NCBI GenBank assembly: GCA_024305405.1
Contig: JAKNDB010000076.1
Location: forward strand, 926,501 to 990,500
Length of the DNA stretch: 64,000 bases
Source of the DNA: Dirofilaria immitis
Taxonomy: Eukaryota; Nematoda; Chromadorea; Rhabditida; Onchocercidae
Direction of reading: 5' to 3'
Part shown: positions 39,789-53,704 of the stretch, piece by piece
How positions within the stretch are numbered: position 1 is the stretch's first letter
Layout of the letters: each line of letters begins with the position of its first letter
The notes under the pieces: generated by a model
What the model was told of the DNA's origin: nothing
Databases searched by the model: none
The model's input: the letters and a program-made list of their open reading frames with translations, nothing else
Made by a program: the position numbers and the translations under genes

Positions 39789-41855
39789 ATGGGCAAATCT
39801 ATGTATAATCTGCTGAAATTTTCAATAATTGAAGGTTAAATTACCCTCGTGGAGTTCTGTGGATAGATCGTCTTTTTGAACTCATAGCCTAACTTTGATT
39901 ACTGAATCACATAGCATGGTATTCTTTCGAAAGCGGGATGATGCGTTGATTCCTCAAATATTCAACGAAGTAGAAATAAAAGGATGAAAAACATTCCAAA
40001 TTTCAGTCTCTTTATAATTGTTGTAATTAATTTATGTCGATTCGGCTATTTTTGAATTCAAAATTCAAATTTCAAACTTAATTTCTTTCATCTGTTCATT
40101 CATTTTTTTCTATCTATTCCACTATTCGATCAGCTTTATTCGACGATTTTCTTCCATTTTATTTATTGATTTATTCGATAGTTCGTTGACATATTCATTT
40201 AATCATTGTATAAATACAATTCACTAATGGAAAAGTTTCATTATTCCTAGAAAAACATAGTTTTCATAAGATATTGCATATCTTTCTATTGCATTCATAG
40301 AAGTTTTTTTCTTTTTTTTTCGTAATTAAAATGAAAACTAACTTCAACTAACGATTATGTTGAATTTCTGAAAATTTTTTTACTTCTTATGTGACTACTG
40401 TTTCTCGTGCCTTGCGAAATGAGTAATGCGTAGCTTATTTATGAGACTATTTGAGATGGAAGAAATATTTTTTTCAATTTTCTAATCGATTTTTGATATA
40501 GCATCGTCTGTATTTATTCATTTGAATATTATAATCGATTTCGGGAAAATAGAAAAATTGTATCTTAATAATATTACAATTACAAGTTAGTTATCTTCAG
40601 CCATCAGTTCGTAATATCCACGTCTTCATATCAGTAAAACCTTCGAAGTAAAGTAATAAATTAAAGAGTGGAAAACTTGTCAATATGTTTATATTTAATA
40701 TTAATCAATGAATAATTTTTAACTGAAATTTAGTGTATTTACTAAATATTAATAGTTTTCCTGAAGATGAATATTTTGACACTTCAGATTGCTCAGACTA
40801 ACTTTATTGATTTCAACATATTTTCTAAGGAAATTGAAACTTAAAAATTTCCATACATTTGGAAGAGATAAAATTATGAATGAAAATGAATTAATTCCCT
40901 ATTTAGTTATTCCCTATTTCTATTTATCATTATGAATTTTTCGTAGTTCTTGCCAATTATTTGTTTTATATGTTGAAAATTAGATGAAATAAATCGATTT
41001 TCAATTATCCAAGCAATAGTATAAGAATAGAAAAATTAATGCTAAATAAAACAAAAGTGAATGAACTAAAATAAGTCTATGAGATTTGAGGTTATAAAAG
41101 AGATCAGGAAAGTTCATTTTTATCGATCTGAATTATTCATAACTCTTCATCACTCTTTTAGATTATCAAAATGAGTTGTATTGTAATCATTCATTTCTTT
41201 TTAATTTCATTCTATACTATACGTTTATTTTTAGACATTTTTAAGTTTTGTTCTGAACTCTATCTTCATTTTTATATGCATGTTTGCAAAATAATATGGA
41301 AGGAATAATAATTTGTTATGCTTCATTTATCCAAGAGTATTTGTGTGCAAGAGTTAGCCAAGTTCTTTGAACTCTCCTCATTTCTATCCTCCTAGTCTTC
41401 TTTTTCTTTTGAAATTTTCAAGTCGATTTGTTTTTGGCGTATGAAGCACAGTACGATTTTTCAACCAGCTAACACAGCCATAAAACTAATAACAAACTTT
41501 AACACGAATCTCTTTTACATTATTTATTCCTCTATTGCGATGTTTTTCTGCAAAAAAAGGCAGAAGTTAAGCATCTCTAGAAGATAATCTTTCTCATTTA
41601 CTTGTATATTAGTTTATTTCTTGAATCTTAAGGTATTTTATCGAATCCATCGATCGGCCATTCATGTTTAATGCAATGTGATTTGATGTCTTATCAGCAT
41701 CGCCACCTTGTTCACTGTTGCAGGAAAATTCAATCACTTTCGAAGAATTCTCGTCGCTTCAATTTCCGATATATTTATTTATTGAGCGTATATTTGTCAT
41801 ATCACCAAATTATTATCTTACCGTTTCCATCATCTATAGCAATTCATAAACAGTG

Positions 41856-41879
41856 ATTATTATTATTATTATTATTATG
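41856..41879. repeat. ATT trinucleotide microsatellite
   Basis: About seven consecutive ATT units. Confidence 0.9.
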
Positions 41880-43557
41880 AGTTCTGATTTACAAAAATTA
41901 ATATCTGTGACTTTTTAAATCAATTAAGAATTTCCTTCCATACAATACATAGAATAAGCTTTTATCACTTTTAACAAGTTGGTCTATTCTGATATTCTCA
42001 TGTATAATTATTGTTTATAGTTAGGAGCTGTTCATTTTAAATTTTCAGCTAGTGGGAATTGCAACAATAAAATTCCAAAATGAATCATTCATATATTTAG
42101 TGTTACTCTTCATATTTCAATTTTAAGTAAAGTTCAAGTATAATTGTTGACTTAAGACAACTTCTAAACTTCTAATCATGCAACAAAACAAATATAAGGT
42201 TTTTTTTAGAGAGATAATGATAATTTTAAAAGATATATTAATAACAGTTGATGAAAAATCGATCGTATCTTTCGAACTTATTGAAATTTATTTCTCCTGT
42301 TGATTAACTAGATACAGAAGCAATGAGTATAAAAATTCAAAGAATTCACTTTTCCAAATTGCTTAAAAATTGTAGAAAAATTATTTATTTGAGAAATCAG
42401 ACTCGAATAGATGCTTTCGCCAAATATTGCGAAGAAGAGAATTCTAGAAAATAATTTGTTTTAGCTGTTTTACAGGTAAATTGATAAAGTTTTTGTTACT
42501 TCTATTTTTATTTTTTCATTAAGAAGATAGGAAGATGATGAGAAATAGAAAAAACAAACAGAAAGAAAAGTAAAGACGAGAGGGAATGTAATTAAAACTG
42601 TTTTGAAAATGAAAATACTTCAGAAGACGATATCCGTTTCTATCCTTTGCTAAATTTTAATTTGCATATGCTCGAAAATTCTCTGCAACGAATACGATTT
42701 TGAGTTTTTACGAGAACTTAGAATGTAAACTTAAATATTAAAGATCAAATACAGGAATGCCAGATAATGTATAAGTCGATTTTAAGAAAACATTGAATAA
42801 AAGAATCATTATTTTAGGTTTGCATATTTAATCGAAAATTTGAATTTCGTTTATTTATTAATTTTTATTTAACACTGCAAAAAAACTTCAAGCCAACAAT
42901 CGAACTTAAATGTATGAAGTTTTTTTGCTCAGATTTTATCTTTGTTTTATTCATCTGCTGATTAACTCTTCAGTGATCGAATTCCAAATTACAGAATAAT
43001 GATGATAGGATTGTATTGTCTGTGTAAATTTCACATTTTGCGCGATCATCAGAACACAAAAAACCGAAAAATCCCATGAATAGCAAAGAAGTATTTCAGA
43101 GTTACGGATTTCATTTACTTACGCAAATAAATTCACTCACATTAATTAACTCGTTACTTAATATTTGTTTAAAAACAAAATTGATCAAGTAAATTATTGA
43201 TAGTCAACACGGAAAGCTCGAAATTCAGAACTAGCGAAGGAATACGATTTGCGATATTGAAGTTGAAACTTCTGATATTAAATAGATGGCTGCTTGGATA
43301 AAAACAACTATGCAAATTAATTGATTACTTGCAAATTTTGATTGATTCAAAAATTGCAATAAAAATTCCACTTTGATCAAAATTCTTTTATTCCATTAGT
43401 AATGTTTTTTAAAAGAATTTATATTACAAGAAGTTGTTTCAAGGAAATGATAATATATCTTCTGTAAAGTATAACGCTTCCAATCGTATTAGCATATATT
43501 TATGTGGTATACAATATTTATTATTTAGATTGCAATTAATTTGTCATAGTCAACAGA

Positions 43558-46500
43558 ATGCCGGCCCCAGCTGCTCCGGAAAATGCTCAAGGTTAGATTT
43601 ATTAAATTTTAATAAGTATTTGAAAATTTTGAAATAGAAAAAATGATGACATATATAAGAGAGAAGTTAATATTTTTAACTGAAATGTATTATTTAGTCA
43701 TGAATAAGCAAGCTATTTGAACTTCAATAATTTCAGATAGTCGTGCCTTTCTGGCAAATCTCTTTATAATAGAATTAAAATACATTTATACATTTTTTTG
43801 TTTATCATTTCATGTTCATAGTTAATAATGAGAACTTTATCATCTCATTGATGTGGGGAGCATGTTCCAATATACAGAAGTTTGATTTTCTCGAAAGGAT
43901 TTGGAATGAGTGTGAACTGTCCATTTAAAGTAATTTAAAAGAAAGTTTTCATACAACTCTATATGCATTCTTCCATTAAACCAGGCCTATTAATATGTAG
44001 TGTAAAAATAAAGTCATTCAGACTTTTCTTCGCAATAAAATTTTTAAGGAATTGCAAAATAAATTTTTTTAAATATCTAATATATATACCTATTTTCATA
44101 TTGCTCCCGCATTCCTTTGTACATCCATTTATAAATTTTTGATCATTAATAATTTTTATTTAGTAATTAATTTAAAATTTAAAAATTTATTTTGTAATTC
44201 CTTAAAAATCTAATTACGAAGAAAAGTTTGAATGACTTTATTCGAAATTTATAATAATATTATAAATACGACAGCTAGCATAAGATCATCTGCAAAAACA
44301 TTTCAAATTTTGTTTGTTTCTGATGGAATAAGTTTTTATAGGAAAAAGTGTTTGTTTGTTATTTGGTAGAGAAAATGAGTAATATTTCTCGATAATGTTG
44401 CTTTCATGAGGGCATAGATTTTCGAACATTTCAATACAATTTATTAATGAGAAATAGTGATAATATGAACGAATTGTTGGTATAATCTCTTCGTATAGAT
44501 AGATACAAATGAAATGAAGAGTTAATTGATTAGCAGTTTTTGTTATAAATCACTCACAGCGTATCTTGAACATCTAAATGGTCCTGAGAAATATGAAAAC
44601 AATTATGTATTTTTTTTTTAATTACAGAGCTTTGTAATAGATGATCTCAATGATATATAAATCATTGTACCGGGAATTTCATCAATTGATGAAAATGTAA
44701 TGTATCTGCACTATCATCCATGATTCTAAAGAAATCAGTATTATGACTAGGTAATTTAACTTTCTGTTTCACGGAATTACAATTCTTCCTACTTATTACT
44801 CGTCCACAATTTATTAAACTGCTAAATATCGAAGAGAATGAAATGACTACGATCTTTTAATTATAGAAATTAAACGAGAACAATATATCAATTGGATGAT
44901 GATTCTGGATTCGATTCTCGCATTAATCCATTTGAAAATAGTTATAAGGTTACAGAGCAATAGATGTTTATTTAATTGGAAGGAAATTTTGTTATCTCGA
45001 AACATCATGTTTGATTCCTGGATTTACTAAAAGTGTAGCAGTAAATCTCAATATAAGAGTATTTGAATATCATCCAAATGAAAAAGAATATTATAATTCT
45101 TCATAATTTTTTGGTTCTAATAATGAGGCAGTTTACTGGTACAAGCAAAACTGCAAATCGATATACACGAGAAATTACTTCCCTGTCATTAGAATAAACC
45201 AAAAATATGCAAAAAGCGGCAAACGCAAACGAACAAAGCGAATATAGAAATTTTACAATGCTTCGTTTAATGAAAGATATCATGAATACTGAAAATATGG
45301 ATTCGTATATTTGCAAATAATTTAAAGAATTTTGTTAAAAAAAAAAACCAAACAGCCAGCTTCGAAAATTTATCCGACAGAAGAATTTCGAATGATAAAA
45401 GTTGGAAACAGAAACAGGAATTCTAAGAGGGAGTATACTATCGATAGGAAGACCAGAAGCATATTTACAGTAAATAATTTAATTGCGAACTAATTCACAA
45501 AGACAGGAATGGCTCCAGTTTGATTTTAAATTTTTGGAAGAAATTGAAATCAGCGATAACAAAATCGGTGTCGTCTCTGAATTTTTACAGGAAAGCAGTA
45601 GTGACAGAAAGAAAATTGAAAATAATTATCATCGACGACCATTGTCGTACCGATATCCTGTTCACCAACGAAAGAACAAAGAAGAAAAGTTCGTTAATTC
45701 ATTAGTGGTACAAAAGAGATCTTGCTCGATACCACTTTCTTCTTTCACTTCGTCCTATTTTACGAAAAAATAGTCAAAAATCCAGATGACAGCGGGCGGC
45801 AGATGAATCGCTATGAAACGGTGGTCGCAACCGATACTATTACCATTAGTGAAGAAAATACTTGGCAAAATGGTGTGAAAATTGGTAAAATTTCCAATGT
45901 TTGAAAATTTAGAAATAAGTCTTGAACAATTTTCTCTTAAATCCGACATTTATTTCTTTGTACATTGCTTTCGATACTGTGCTCAGTACTGAATTTCTAT
46001 ATGAAGACATAAATCCGATTTTTTGAAAACTTTTGAATTATATCTTTTTTCGAACATTTTTTAGAAGAATTCTATTTCCAAAAAAGCGAGAAATATAGAG
46101 AATGATAAATTTTTTGAGTTTAAGAAAATTTCAAATAATAAAATTAAGTTAATGGATGCATACAGAGATATTTAGATATTTGGGATAGAAAATCAGAAAT
46201 AAAAAGTACATATTTTTTCTGTAAGATGTATAATTCTGTTCGGATATCTGATCGATTCAACAAAATGTGTGAATTTCTGCTATCGACAGATTTCCTTAAT
46301 TTCTATTGGTTTTTTTTTCTTTGCTTTAAAATTTTCTAAATTATTGTTCAAAAGTAATTGAGATAAATCTTAATCATCTGAATAATGGAAGAATAGATTT
46401 GGAAGGTACACAAATGCTTTCTGGTACACAAATGATCAACTGATCAAATGATAAGTTAGCTCAGTACCCATTCATTTCTTGTACGTATGTATGTATATAT

Positions 46501-49500
46501 GTATGTGCGAATATATGCAAATACATATATATATATATATTTATTGTATATACATATATTCCGATAAGTTTCACGATGTGCTGCATTATTTTTTGAAGAT
46601 TTCTGAGAAAATAGTGTTCTAAGCAGAGCTTGGAAAGAATGATAATTTCAATTCCTTGCAAATTTAAGATTTGAGATCAAAATAGTACGAATACCAACAA
46701 AACTTTTGAATAAAAAAGTTTCTTTGGATAAATTTTTGATAATTTTAGCAATAATTATTCGAAATAGTATAATTATATTATAAAGCGAATAACTCTCATA
46801 TACAATTCCTTTTAAATTATTCAAATAATTTAAAAAATAATAATTTGAAAATAGTACTGATAGCATTGTATAGTACCCAATTTAATTAGTCTATCTATAG
46901 CATTAAATATTCTTAATATATACTTACTTTTGGCATTAAGTTTTATAGAATACCAATTAATAATTACATATATGCTCTTTCATATTTATTTATTAATAAA
47001 TATGAAAGAGACAAAAGATGTAATATTTGGTAATATACTAACTAGCCTTGATTGTTAAGCATAAAATAGAAAAGCAAAAATGGGAAAAGAATTTCGATTA
47101 TTCAAATGACAAATAGTAATGATATGAATATTCACATCTCATGTTACCCAAATATTTCCATACTTGTATATCAATTTCTTTACATTTTGTCATCGTTCTC
47201 TTGCTTTATCAATATTTGCCATATATATATATATATATATATATGTGACAATTGGATGACCGTTAGTTTTCAACGCTATATATTCATTGCTTACCCACTT
47301 TTAACTCCTTAATTTACATTTTTGACACTAAACGTGCGAAAAAAAACTGAGCCATGAAATTATTTATATCAATAAATTATAGGATATTAGGTATTACTTC
47401 ACGCCTGTACATACATTATTTGGAGATAGAGGGCTAAAGGTACGTTTCCGTGGTAGTTTTTTTCCTTTTACTGAGCATTCTATAAAAGTGGATATAAGTT
47501 ATAAAGATAATAAATGGATTGAAGTACTTGGATGTAGTATGGTACACCGAAATGTCTTTCGAAGTGTTGGGATAGACCCTATGATGAGTTTTTTTTTTAA
47601 TTTCAATACAAATTTTACATATCCACAGGTAATTTGTTAATTTAAAAATTTATTTTTAAACAGTTCAAAATCATTTAGAATGAAAAATTGTTCTTAATGT
47701 GCATCTTATTACAGACGATGCACAACCAAATGCAACAATGGAAACTCGGGTTGCTGGACAGGGACAACCCAAAAGAGTTGGCCGTTGGACATTGGCTCAG
47801 TTGCGTCAAACTGATGGTATTTCATTTCTCTTTAATCTATTTTTTACTTGATAAATTATTTAGTATATGTATCTTCTCGTTATTTATGCACTGATATTGA
47901 AGAACAATAGTCTCGATGATTTCCTTAATCAAAGGGCTTCCTTCCTATTGATTACGTCATCTTTACTTTGATTAGTATTAGAATGAATATAAAGAGTAAT
48001 AAAGGTATAGCCAATTTCATTTATATTTTCATTGTTTACTTATTTAAAAGTTAGATATCAACACGATGCTTAATTTATAATATTCATGCTAAACATGACA
48101 TTAGCAAGTACACTGTCGATGCAAACTCTTTCGAGACCATATCTTCTCGCGCTTATGAATCATTTGTCCCAATCTTCATTAGCGCAATTTACATATGATC
48201 TGATTATGCAATATCTTTGTTTTTATCTTTTTTAAAGAAAAATGAGATTCGACTATTCATATATTAGGCAAATTATGCTTTGATCAAATAGGGTAATTGA
48301 CGCATAGAAAAGAATTTCAATTTCAGCTTGCTGTTTTATTTTTTATTACATGCAAATTTAGATTTGTGCATTTTTTTTTTTCATCATATCATTTCGTTAT
48401 ATTTTTATGTTAAAAGCAACTTCAACGCCAAAATTTTTAATGCTGTTCGTTGGATTCTTTTAGATATTGGCTGTTAGATTTTGAATCAATTTTAGGTATT
48501 ATTCCATCGCAAGCTGGATGGAACAAAGGCGATTCACAGAAGTTAATGACCAATTTTGGCACACCACGAAATACTCAGACCAAAGTGAAATCCGAAAATC
48601 TTGCGGTACTTTCTTTTGATTTCGACCGTTTAGATTTCTTTGAGAGAACTCAATTACAACAGATATTTTTTGAAATAAATTTGTTCTCAGGAAATACCAG
48701 AAGAAATTCTAATGAGAACCCATGGTGAGGTTCGTCTCCAGTCCGGCACAAACAAATTTGAATCACAGCGAGGTATGACTGGTTTTGGTACTGGTCGTGA
48801 TGTGTGTCGAGAAGGTGTTCATGTCAATCAGGCACCTTCGGATCTACAAGTTAGTTCATTTCTTTTATTCCGCAAATATATTTTTACGCACTCAATTTTA
48901 TATTTCTTTCACTTAATTCCTCAAACTAATATCCAAAAATTATTTATCTGCAAACTAATGTGACGAGATTTAACAAGTGTATCTCAAATTCAAAAATTCA
49001 GCCGCTTGAAGAAGAAAAATTCGCCTCAGTGATGGTATCGTTCGTTTGCAAGCTGGTACCAATAAATATGATTCGCAAAAGGTAATTTATTCGATAAGAG
49101 AAGTGAAAAAGTTGATGTTTTCATTAATTATTTCCAATAAATGTAAATAATTAATCTTCTATTCATCATAGTCAGAAATACTATTTCTGATTTGTAATAG
49201 CACTCTTCATTTTGTCGTTTTATTCATTCATTTTTTTTTGTAAATATTAATATTGTAGGGTATGACTGGTTTTGGTACAGCTCGACGTGAAACAACAAAA
49301 ATGAAAGACTCAAGGCATCCCGATTACGATCATGAACGTCCTGACCAATCTGAAATTCCACTTCAAGCTGGTACGAACAAATTTGCTTCACAGAAGGTGA
49401 TTTTTATTACTTTCTTCTGAATTATATCAATCAGCCATTTTATCATTAATTGTGGTGCTTGCTTATGTATGTTCATCGTTAAAAAAACGATTGAAAAAAT

Positions 49501-50499
49501 GAATATTTGATAAAAGAATTTTATCATTAAAGCTTGAGAGATGTTTTTTCAGACTGAAAAATAGGAAATTACAATCAATGATATTCAGGGAATGACAGGG
49601 TTTGGTACATCACGGCGTGAGACGACGAAAATTTGCGATTCGGCTCATCCTGAATACGATCCGGAGAGTAGTATCGATTCTTCCACAATCCCTAGTCAGA
49701 TGGGCAGCAACAAATATGCTTCTCAGAAGGGTATGACTGGTTTTGGACAACCACGCTGGGAGGTATCTGACTTATCCACAATTTATTTACGTATAATTAT
49801 TTGACGAAGGATTTTGAAATGACGAAAAAATTCAGGTCTTGGATCCGTCAATCTCATGGCAGAATCGCAAAAGTCAAGGGATGGTTCGTTTGCAATCGGG
49901 CACAAACCGGTAAGTTTATGATTGATTTCTATAACGGTTGATTGATTTAGAATTACGAAATAATTGGAAATGATCATTTTTGTTATTGGAACGCAATGAG
50001 AAAAATCAAACATATTTAGAATTATTTTTCTAGATTTGCATCTCAGCAAGGCATGACTGGTTTCGGCACGCCACGCAATACCACTTATGAAGCAGAAGCC
50101 GGTGAATTGCCTTATGAGGACATGAAGAAATCAGAAACAGTAATTCCATCGCAAGCTGGTTGGAACAGAGGCGATTCACAAAAAGTAAATTTTCCTAAAT
50201 AAAATTAAATTCATATGCTAACAAAATAAAATTCAAATTCTTCCTAAGAATTTTTAAAATTTAAACTATCTGTAAATCATTCCTGAATATTACGCAGCAT
50301 ATTGGGAATAATATGAAAACAAATAATTTTGTTATCCTTCTTGGCTTTGAAAATAATTTTATTTTAGGGTATGACTGGATTCGGGGCACCACGTGATGTG
50401 AAAGGTAAACATCTGAAACGTATCTGGGAACTAGAATATCCGGAAGAAGCAGAAGCTTCCTCGATCGACTTTAGATTTCAGCCTTTTTCCCACTCCTGA
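43558..50499 (+). CDS. unc-87: UNC-87 / OV9M-type calponin-like actin-bundling protein, seven repeats
   Basis: Exons 43558-43591, 47715-47816, 48496-48605, 48691-48849, 49002-49081, 49259-49396, 49589-49762, 49836-49909, 50034-50184 and 50368-50499 (stop). UNC-87 binds and bundles actin and stabilises thin filaments in nematode muscle; the Onchocerca homologue is the OV9M antigen. N-terminus [11 protein letters not shown], then [11 protein letters not shown] and seven calponin-like (CLIK-23) repeats of the form I/V-x-x-Q-x-G-x-N-x-x-x-S-Q-x-G-M-T-G-F-G-x-x-R. Repeat 1 diverges ([11 protein letters not shown]); repeat 7 runs into [20 protein letters not shown]. All phases match except exon 49002-49081, which needs one A added at 49015-49019 to give [17 protein letters not shown]. 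The 4.1-kb first intron holds an alternative exon, two inverted repeats and a pheS fragment. Repeat number and order equal those known for C. elegans UNC-87. Confidence 0.96.
44007..44242. repeat. 236-bp foldback element with about 63-bp terminal inverted repeats
   Basis: Left arm begins AATAAAGTCATTCAGACTTT at 44007. The right arm, read inversely from 44242, begins AATAAAGTCATTCAAACTTT. The arms match at roughly 57-58 of 63 positions, and the 110-base centre is AT-rich. There is no transposase and no clear target duplication. Looks like a MITE or foldback element in the first intron of unc-87. Confidence 0.85.
45591..45884 (+). CDS. unc-87: alternative 5' coding exon of unc-87 (long isoform)
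   Basis: Starts after a strong TTTTTACAG acceptor in phase 0 ([20 protein letters not shown]), continues through [20 protein letters not shown] and [15 protein letters not shown], and ends at ATTG|GTAAAA in phase 1. That is the same phase as the short first exon at 43591, so either can join the exon at 47715. One A must be added to the A6 run at 45765-45770. UNC-87 in C. elegans is known to have long and short isoforms differing at the N-terminus, which this fits. The open frame extends upstream to 45483 without an ATG, so a further 5' exon is needed; 38958-39059 is a candidate. Confidence 0.6.
46525..46541. repeat. TA dinucleotide run
   Basis: Short AT/TA microsatellite. Confidence 0.9.
46975..47010. 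repeat. perfect 16-bp hairpin
   Basis: Arms 46975-46990 (CTCTTTCATATTTATT) and 46995-47010 are exact inverses around a 4-base TATT loop, within the first intron of unc-87. No flanking T-run or gene suggests a terminator role; possibly a cruciform or a remnant of a foldback element. Confidence 0.85.
47221..47244. repeat. TA dinucleotide microsatellite
   Basis: Twelve AT units. Confidence 0.95.
47398..47580 (+). pseudogene. pheS: fragment of bacterial-type pheS (phenylalanyl-tRNA synthetase alpha), probable Wolbachia nuclear insert
   Basis: An open stretch of about 61 codons matches the class II catalytic core of bacterial Phe[21 protein letters not shown] followed by [20 protein letters not shown] and GIDP. 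Known bacterial enzymes have P-S-x-E-V-D after FFPFTE and GMVHPNV after VLGC. Here Pro is His, Glu is Lys, Gly is Ser and the second Pro is Arg, and the match stops after GIDP, so the piece is short and decayed. The cytosolic and mitochondrial eukaryotic enzymes differ at these motifs. It lies in the first intron of unc-87, 134 bases before an exon, and is not part of the unc-87 protein. Wolbachia is the expected donor in a filarial host; that assignment is inferred. Confidence 0.82.
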
Positions 50500-53400
50500 A
50501 ATTTCTTATTTCAACTACAAAACTACAATCTTGTTTTACAACCAGCCAAACATACATTTATTAATCACATTTCGTCCAGAAATGAAATAAGTCAATTAAT
50601 TTATTCTCGGATTTTTGTGCCTGTAAGCCGGATATTACTTTAATAACTTTTATCTTATGGTGCTTCAGTCTACCGCTTTTATTTGCTGCCTTTTAATCTT
50701 AGATTTGAATCACCTGACTTGAATAATAATACGCTATTGATGGAATATTTGATCAAGACTGGAACACTACTAAATTTCGGATTTTTATTCCTAGCATTAA
50801 AAGTTTGGGATTAATAAAAAAACTTTTGAATCTACCAGTTTTCATTTTTCAAAACCTTCATGAAGAAAAATTTACGTTCTATGCACAATTATTGCAATTT
50901 CTCCCTTTTTTTTTTTATCGATTATTTGTATTATTTTCTTTTTCAGTGAATTGATTTATCTAATCAAATAACTAATTAATTTGCGAATTTTCTTTTATGT
51001 GAAGAAAAGTGTAAACACTTATTACAGAAAAACTTTGCAAAATATGATTTCCACTCTTAGAGAATTGTACATTCGAATGCGCTTTATAATGATTTGATAA
51101 CAATTTTGTTTTATTTATGAATGATAATATGATAGCTATATGTGCCATCTTTAAATATATGTGTTTTTCGAATGGGAAATCCTCTATTTCTACAAGAAAG
51201 CTGCCTAAATTTTGATGTAACTTGCAGACGTTTTATTCGTATACCAGTCAACATTATTATTATTATTATTGCTATTGCTATGATTTTTATTATTAGTACA
51301 GCCTGTAATGCTTGTATCTCCATGCGATATTTTCGATAGGTTGAACAAAAAAAAAAGAAAAAAACTGAATTGCTAAAACGTGAAAAATTCAGCAACGTTG
51401 TAAATCATTTGTGGGTTATTGCATGCAAACATTGCGACTTTGTTGCAAAAGTAGTTGAAAGTTTGAATCTACCAGGAACTCGGGAAATTAAGAAAGATTA
51501 ATGATTAGAAAGTCTATCTCTTCTGCATGTCATTTTCCTGTTTACTATTGCGATTTAATTCGGAAATATACGTATATATTTTATTCAGAACACCTCATTA
51601 ACAATTATATCTTTGGCATAGAAATTTCTAACTACTGCCAGTATAAATAAACTCGTGCTGAATCTTGAAATTTCAAGAGAAACAAAGCTCAAGAATCAAA
51701 TTCTTTTATCTTTTTTTCCTGCCCTTATCTCATCCAGCATCACAATTTGCCATAGAAACCTTTATGCCATAAACTTGCTTTGTACTATTTTGATATAATC
51801 CCTCCAAAAATTTGTTTATGAGATAACTTTATTAAAATGTCAACAATTTTATCAATGAGTGAATTATCCATTTCATGCTGATGTCTTATTCAATACCACA
51901 TTACCAGCACTCATTGTATTATCATCAGCTATGGAAAAAATTTATTAAACTAAATATGAAAAAAAATTTAGGCAGTTTGCTTAACAAAGAAACATAACGC
52001 GGCCGGCAATGAAGAATTATATTTATCAAAATCATGTAAATATTAGCATTTTCGACAGACAGTTTTATCTTGGCACTGCTCGAATTTTTTAGGAACTCAA
52101 TATGATTGGCATTTTATTGCACAATCTCGGAGAAAAATCAAGGGTCATTCCTTGTCCAGATTATGAATTTTGTATATTATGATGCCAATATTCCTCACAT
52201 TTTTCCCTTAGATAATCTTGTAATTAATACTGAATCGCAGACATTCTTCTTCTATTCTTTGCTTTATAATTGGCAATGATATCAGATTTATCTATACAAT
52301 TTTCATCTCAAATTTAGAAATTTTAAATTCAAAATTCCAGTAGACTACGGTATTTACTGTGTATTGTCTTCATGTTTCCAACAATTTTCAAATACTGATT
52401 CAAAATTATTAATTATTGAGAAGCTCAGTCCATCAAATGATAAACTACTTTAAAACGAATTAGCATATTTCGAACAAGATTTTTTTCCAAAATTTCCCGT
52501 AGATGAGAAACACTGAAGAAGTCTCTCACATCGCAACTATCTTCCATAACCACAGTGAAAAGTTTATTTGAAGGCAAATTTTATCTGAAGGTAAACAACA
52601 AAATTATTGAAGTTAGTACTTTTGTGTACCTAGTTTAAAAAACAGAAGAAATTAGAGTGCTTTCACTATTACAAGCAATCAGCTACCTGACTGTTTGTCT
52701 GTCATCCGGTCACTGCTGTAATTTTCTTAGAAATAATAAGATGAATCTCTTTTCTCTCCCTACCTCATCTAACAATAGCAATAGCAGTAGTAGGGATATC
52801 TTGCAAAGAAGTAAAAGTTGAGCTCGAGCTCCTTAGAGAGTCAGGTTTATGTCAGCTAGAGGAAGAGCATCTTTATAACATCTATCAACCATATCATCGA
52901 TATAAATATATCCGCACTACCACTCACGGATCAACAAAACTATTGCAAAGCTATCGCCATCATACCATTAGACACTACTGTAATCGCTGGATCCTCATCA
53001 TCACACATAAACACATTAGTCGAAGCATATGGCCAATTCAACCGCACCGACTTCACGTTAGTTTCACACCGACTTCACGCTTTACGTATTATAAAGAACT
53101 TTTGGTCATTTTAGCATGACTATCAGAAGCGTTTTTTATCACTGTTTAGATAATATTCGTTAGAATACCTGAATAGTGAATAATATTATATTGATTTTCG
53201 GTTTTTATTAAATCCATTTCAGTACATTTTTTTTTGAGAAAATAAGAATTTTTAGCATACGAACATACTTCTATACTTTAATGATTCTAATCAAATATGA
53301 ATATTGTTTAATGAATATTTCATCTTCCATACAGATAATATTATCGATTTTATGTGTATTATATCATACTTACTTCAATTCAATTCAGAATTGTTTGGTA

Positions 53401-53704
53401 CGCAATTTGATTTTTAGTTACTGGCAATTAACTAACAAAAATATATTGACTCGATTTCTCTCTGAAATATTTGCAAATTTATAGCCTAGGAAATTAATTT
53501 ATTGTCAATTTATTAGTAAAGAAGCAAAGTTTATCTAGAAAATTTTGCCAATTTTATTTTAGCCATGTGTCTGAGTAATGATCAACTAGTTTTATTGCAA
53601 TCATTAATCCCGATCATAATTTAAAGTTGAGACTTTTTAAGAAAAGTTTCTTTTAAAAAAGATTTTTCGTGTGAATTTAAAATTAATAACAATAATGATT
53701 TTTT
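50500..53704. other. spacer between the two calponin-like genes
   Basis: Should contain the 3' UTR of unc-87 and the 5' exon and promoter of the next gene, which I could not locate. A less AT-rich patch lies at 52730-53090 and includes a near-repeat of CACCGACTTCACG at about 53045-53080. A short ATT run lies near 51253-51275. Confidence 0.45.

Larger units (their letters stand above)
39060..43557. other. intergenic or 5' intronic DNA upstream of unc-87
   Basis: AT-rich with microsatellites at 39702-39788 and 41856-41879. Short ORFs here lack splice support. Confidence 0.5.

Noticed and set aside
45483..45773. 96-codon ORF read as a stand-alone gene
   Set aside because: Its 3' part continues after a homopolymer correction into the unc-87 alternative exon and splices in phase, so it is better explained as that exon.
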